Origin: JABCPE02 sp963506915
Lineage (GTDB): Bacteria; Bacteroidota; Bacteroidia; Flavobacteriales; Weeksellaceae
Direction of reading: 5' to 3'
Assembly (NCBI GenBank): GCA_963506915.1
Contig: CAUORE010000007.1
Coordinates: 1-61,746, forward strand
Length of the DNA stretch: 61,746 nt
The translations under genes and the position numbers were made by a program. Positions 60,901-61,746 of this stretch are shown piece after piece; position 1 is the stretch's first letter, and every line of letters starts with the position of its first letter. The notes beneath the pieces were generated by a model. It was not told the origin of the DNA. It worked only from the letters and a program-made list of their open reading frames with translations, and searched no databases.

Positions 60901-61503
60901 ACTCAAGAACTGAAAACAGCTCTTATTACCGACCCAACTACAAGGGCGGAAATTGAAATTTCTATCCTTAAAAAACGCTACGAAAACGAGAAGACTCGCC
61001 ATGAAGCTGATTTGGGGTTTGTATCAAGGAAGTTTGAAGATTATGTAAAAAGTAAAGAATATCAGCAGGTAAAAAATTTGAAATTAGATTTAGAAAAATA
61101 CACTCAATGGCAAAATTCAGGTAATGGAAATTGGGAAAACCAAATAAAATGGACAAAAGAAAAATTGGAGATTTCTGAACCTGCTTTAGCTCAATTAGAA
61201 AATAAGCTTAAAGAAAAAGGAATAAATATAAATGATTTCCAAATGAGGAAAGAGCAGACAAATATGAAAATAGCTGAAATAAGCGACAAAATTGAAAACG
61301 AACTGCCTCTATTAAGAGAAAAAATGATTAACCAATATAGAGCTGAAAAAAAAGAAAAACTCAAAAATTACAATCCGATTGATTTTGTAAAAGAAAGAGA
61401 AGAAGAGAACAGGGAGTTTTTCAAGTTAAGACCCAAAGAAGAAAAGGTTGCTGAAAAAGAAGAAATCATGCAAGAGCCTACTAAATCAAGAATGCGGAGG
61501 TAG
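57877..61503 (+). CDS. Relaxase fused to an SNF2/DarB-like superfamily-2 helicase
   Basis: A 1208-residue protein. Residues about 1-250 are an HUH relaxase: a likely catalytic Tyr18 (HGVKYND), His68 (QFHATIST) and His113/His115 (NNHIHLVSTRV). A linker (250-440) follows. Residues about 450-1000 form an SF2 helicase: Walker A HEVGFGKT (474-481), DEVH (624-627), SATP (681-684), the second RecA lobe IIYSELGVSEFPKLKEYLV, and motif VI RQIEGRAWRQG (949-959). The end (1010-1200) is coiled-coil-like and basic. The HEVGxGKT box recalls DarB-like anti-restriction or methylase-helicase proteins of conjugative elements. No methyltransferase motif is visible. It should nick oriT and possibly enter the recipient with the DNA. 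Confidence 0.85.
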   Translation: MIVKILSSASSNFHGVKYNDKKRESGAGELMLMQNFPDGIDEKSKQEEVRNYFKAISKSDKVKKPQFHATISTKFQNHSKEELTEIGKHFMKEMGYENQPYIIVFHNDTENNHIHLVSTRVDKTTGKKMDDSFEKLKSQRALQKVLAELQGVDLDKELEKLLKYKYSTVKQLELLLERSGFKFIKNRENDTAFDILKNGVKQKTIFDNQIVFNSKSDSKRANQIKAFLNKYKEVYSNKVFKVIDNREAEGIEDDQTKRNATPKIEFESELQHKMREMFGIDIVFHHKDGQQPFGYSLIDHKTQKVFKGSEIMKMNEIFDFTKEKLDKRIFEQIKDYNVFNAQYKKELLNYFHHHSKNDEAKGITSSWEVRGFVDNEQVTGSDKDRNALIRERRKETANDLFSKFLKEELSDAEKEKFVNEFNRKYNNIHIPDYKEFPLFSQIHKNFKGKPLELTEVQKAGIGRLTTKGVGLLAHEVGFGKTLSGVLSMHEAMERDNARRPLIVVPNDSILKQWVETIFETIPNAKVNVLGNLGKDYDLSKFDNKDGEITLVTYEGFNNIGFSKETTERLARNFSYISQNETKALKFSERDIQKELQKQEEIQGKMKRGKIYDWEDFGFDHLTFDEVHNANHIVGKVKIEDRRFASDFRNQNQATSLLGINTWMASQYIQEQNYGRNVTLLSATPFTNKPLEYYSVLSLIANERLEKSGYFNVNNFFETFMEADNDMEIDAKGDIKYKTNVRRFKNNALFQQLLSEFIDIKGEEDNPELKRPNRINKEYKIEQNQLTEDMYSKLNLLLDEKKDGAILTHILNARKIAISPYLYDEYDGEKPTTKEFIENSPKLKTTMELIAQNKKDQPDAGQIIYSELGVSEFPKLKEYLVSEVGYKDNEVAMITGAVSKNQRLNIQEKFNKGDIKVIIGSEAIQEGMNLQEKTSDMYLLSLPYNFTSLRQIEGRAWRQGNQWENVRINFMLTNDSVDVFMLQKLQAKQSRYMEAMKKGANVIDVSDVDTQELKTALITDPTTRAEIEISILKKRYENEKTRHEADLGFVSRKFEDYVKSKEYQQVKNLKLDLEKYTQWQNSGNGNWENQIKWTKEKLEISEPALAQLENKLKEKGININDFQMRKEQTNMKIAEISDKIENELPLLREKMINQYRAEKKEKLKNYNPIDFVKEREEENREFFKLRPKEEKVAEKEEIMQEPTKSRMRR

Positions 61504-61532
61504 AAATTTTAAAATTTATTTATTGTTTATCT

Positions 61533-61640
61533 TTATTTATTTCCTTTGGTAAAGCCGTGTTTTATGGTTTTCCCGCCACAGTAGAAACACCTGCCCACAC
61601 ATCTGGAACACGAGGAATGAAACTCAGTCATATACATCAT
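61533..61640 (-). pseudogene. Zinc-ribbon fragment, probable transposase remnant
   Basis: On the minus strand, ATG 61640 opens a 35-codon frame rich in Cys pairs (SCSRCVGRCFYCGGKTIKHG), ending FTKGNK and TAA. Reading on gives stop-Arg-stop exactly where IS1-like transposase N-terminal ribbons typically continue with Gln-Arg-Tyr. Two point changes would explain this. I infer a decayed start of an IS transposase; a real 35-residue zinc protein is a weaker alternative. The rest of 61504-61746 shows no other gene. Confidence 0.4.
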
Positions 61641-61746
61641 TATTTTTGTGCAAAAATAATATAGATAGGCTATTGCCCATATATATTATGGTTTTTATAT
61701 TATTATGTTAGTTCTGTTTATCAGATAGTTATATATTATTTATAAT

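Overview
The window is AT-rich bacterial chromosome from a member of the Flavobacteriia, most likely the Weeksellaceae (Chryseobacterium / Riemerella / Bergeyella relatives). The reasons are the roughly 288-residue primary sigma factor, the many TANNTTTG -7 promoter elements, TonB receptors with carboxypeptidase-like N-termini, DUF3108, DUF2851, DUF1015 and GldA-like proteins, a RibBA with the degenerate flavobacterial C-terminal half, and a tmRNA tag ending in YALAA. The genus cannot be fixed from the sequence alone.

Layout. 1-4493: the end of a surface-polysaccharide cluster on the minus strand (GT87-like, GT4, GT2, GT4, acyltransferase-3). 4809-7230: four minus-strand genes that look like an orphan immunity-gene cluster (SMI1/KNR4, an Imm17-like membrane protein and two unknowns). 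7283-31296: mostly housekeeping genes: dapD, an NlpC/P60 lipoprotein, rpoD, a pRiA4b ORF-3-like protein, a TlpA-like lipoprotein, an LtaS-like sulfatase-fold enzyme, rlmD, DUF1015-serC, ferredoxin and LuxC-type reductase, a BI-1 family protein, fabI, pepT, recR, an exported deformylase, a LURP-one protein, pepD, an exported rhodanese-cupin, a korA-like subunit, DUF3108 and a TonB receptor.

31413-33962 is an accessory cassette: a very small possible gene, a cyclic-phosphate-processing receiver (cREC) protein, a three-repeat protein, a two-TM protein and a PD-(D/E)XK nuclease-like protein. 34107-56150 returns to core genes: an NlpE-like lipoprotein, fhs, a GldA-like ATPase, a CDF zinc exporter, an iron-uptake binding protein and receptor, gyrB, a DAACS symporter, DUF2851, GNAT, pyrD, pdxJ, DUF721, mtgA, an AAA ATPase, a gamma-carbonic anhydrase, a methyltransferase, corA, ribBA, grpB and pnuC. 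A 0.65-kb insert behind the zinc exporter is bracketed by a duplicate of that gene's last codons and terminator.

56215-56612 is the tmRNA gene. Directly after it lies what reads as one side of a mobilizable element: a terminator, an eight-unit iteron-like array, a very AT-rich stretch, a nested inverted repeat resembling an oriT, three 10-bp repeats, a MobC-like gene, and a 1208-residue protein joining an HUH relaxase to an SNF2/DarB-like superfamily-2 helicase. A transposase-like remnant lies at the right edge. No integrase, replication initiator or toxin partner is seen inside the window. The relaxase-helicase fusion with its cis sites, the cREC/PD-(D/E)XK cassette and the czcD-tail duplication are the most unusual parts.
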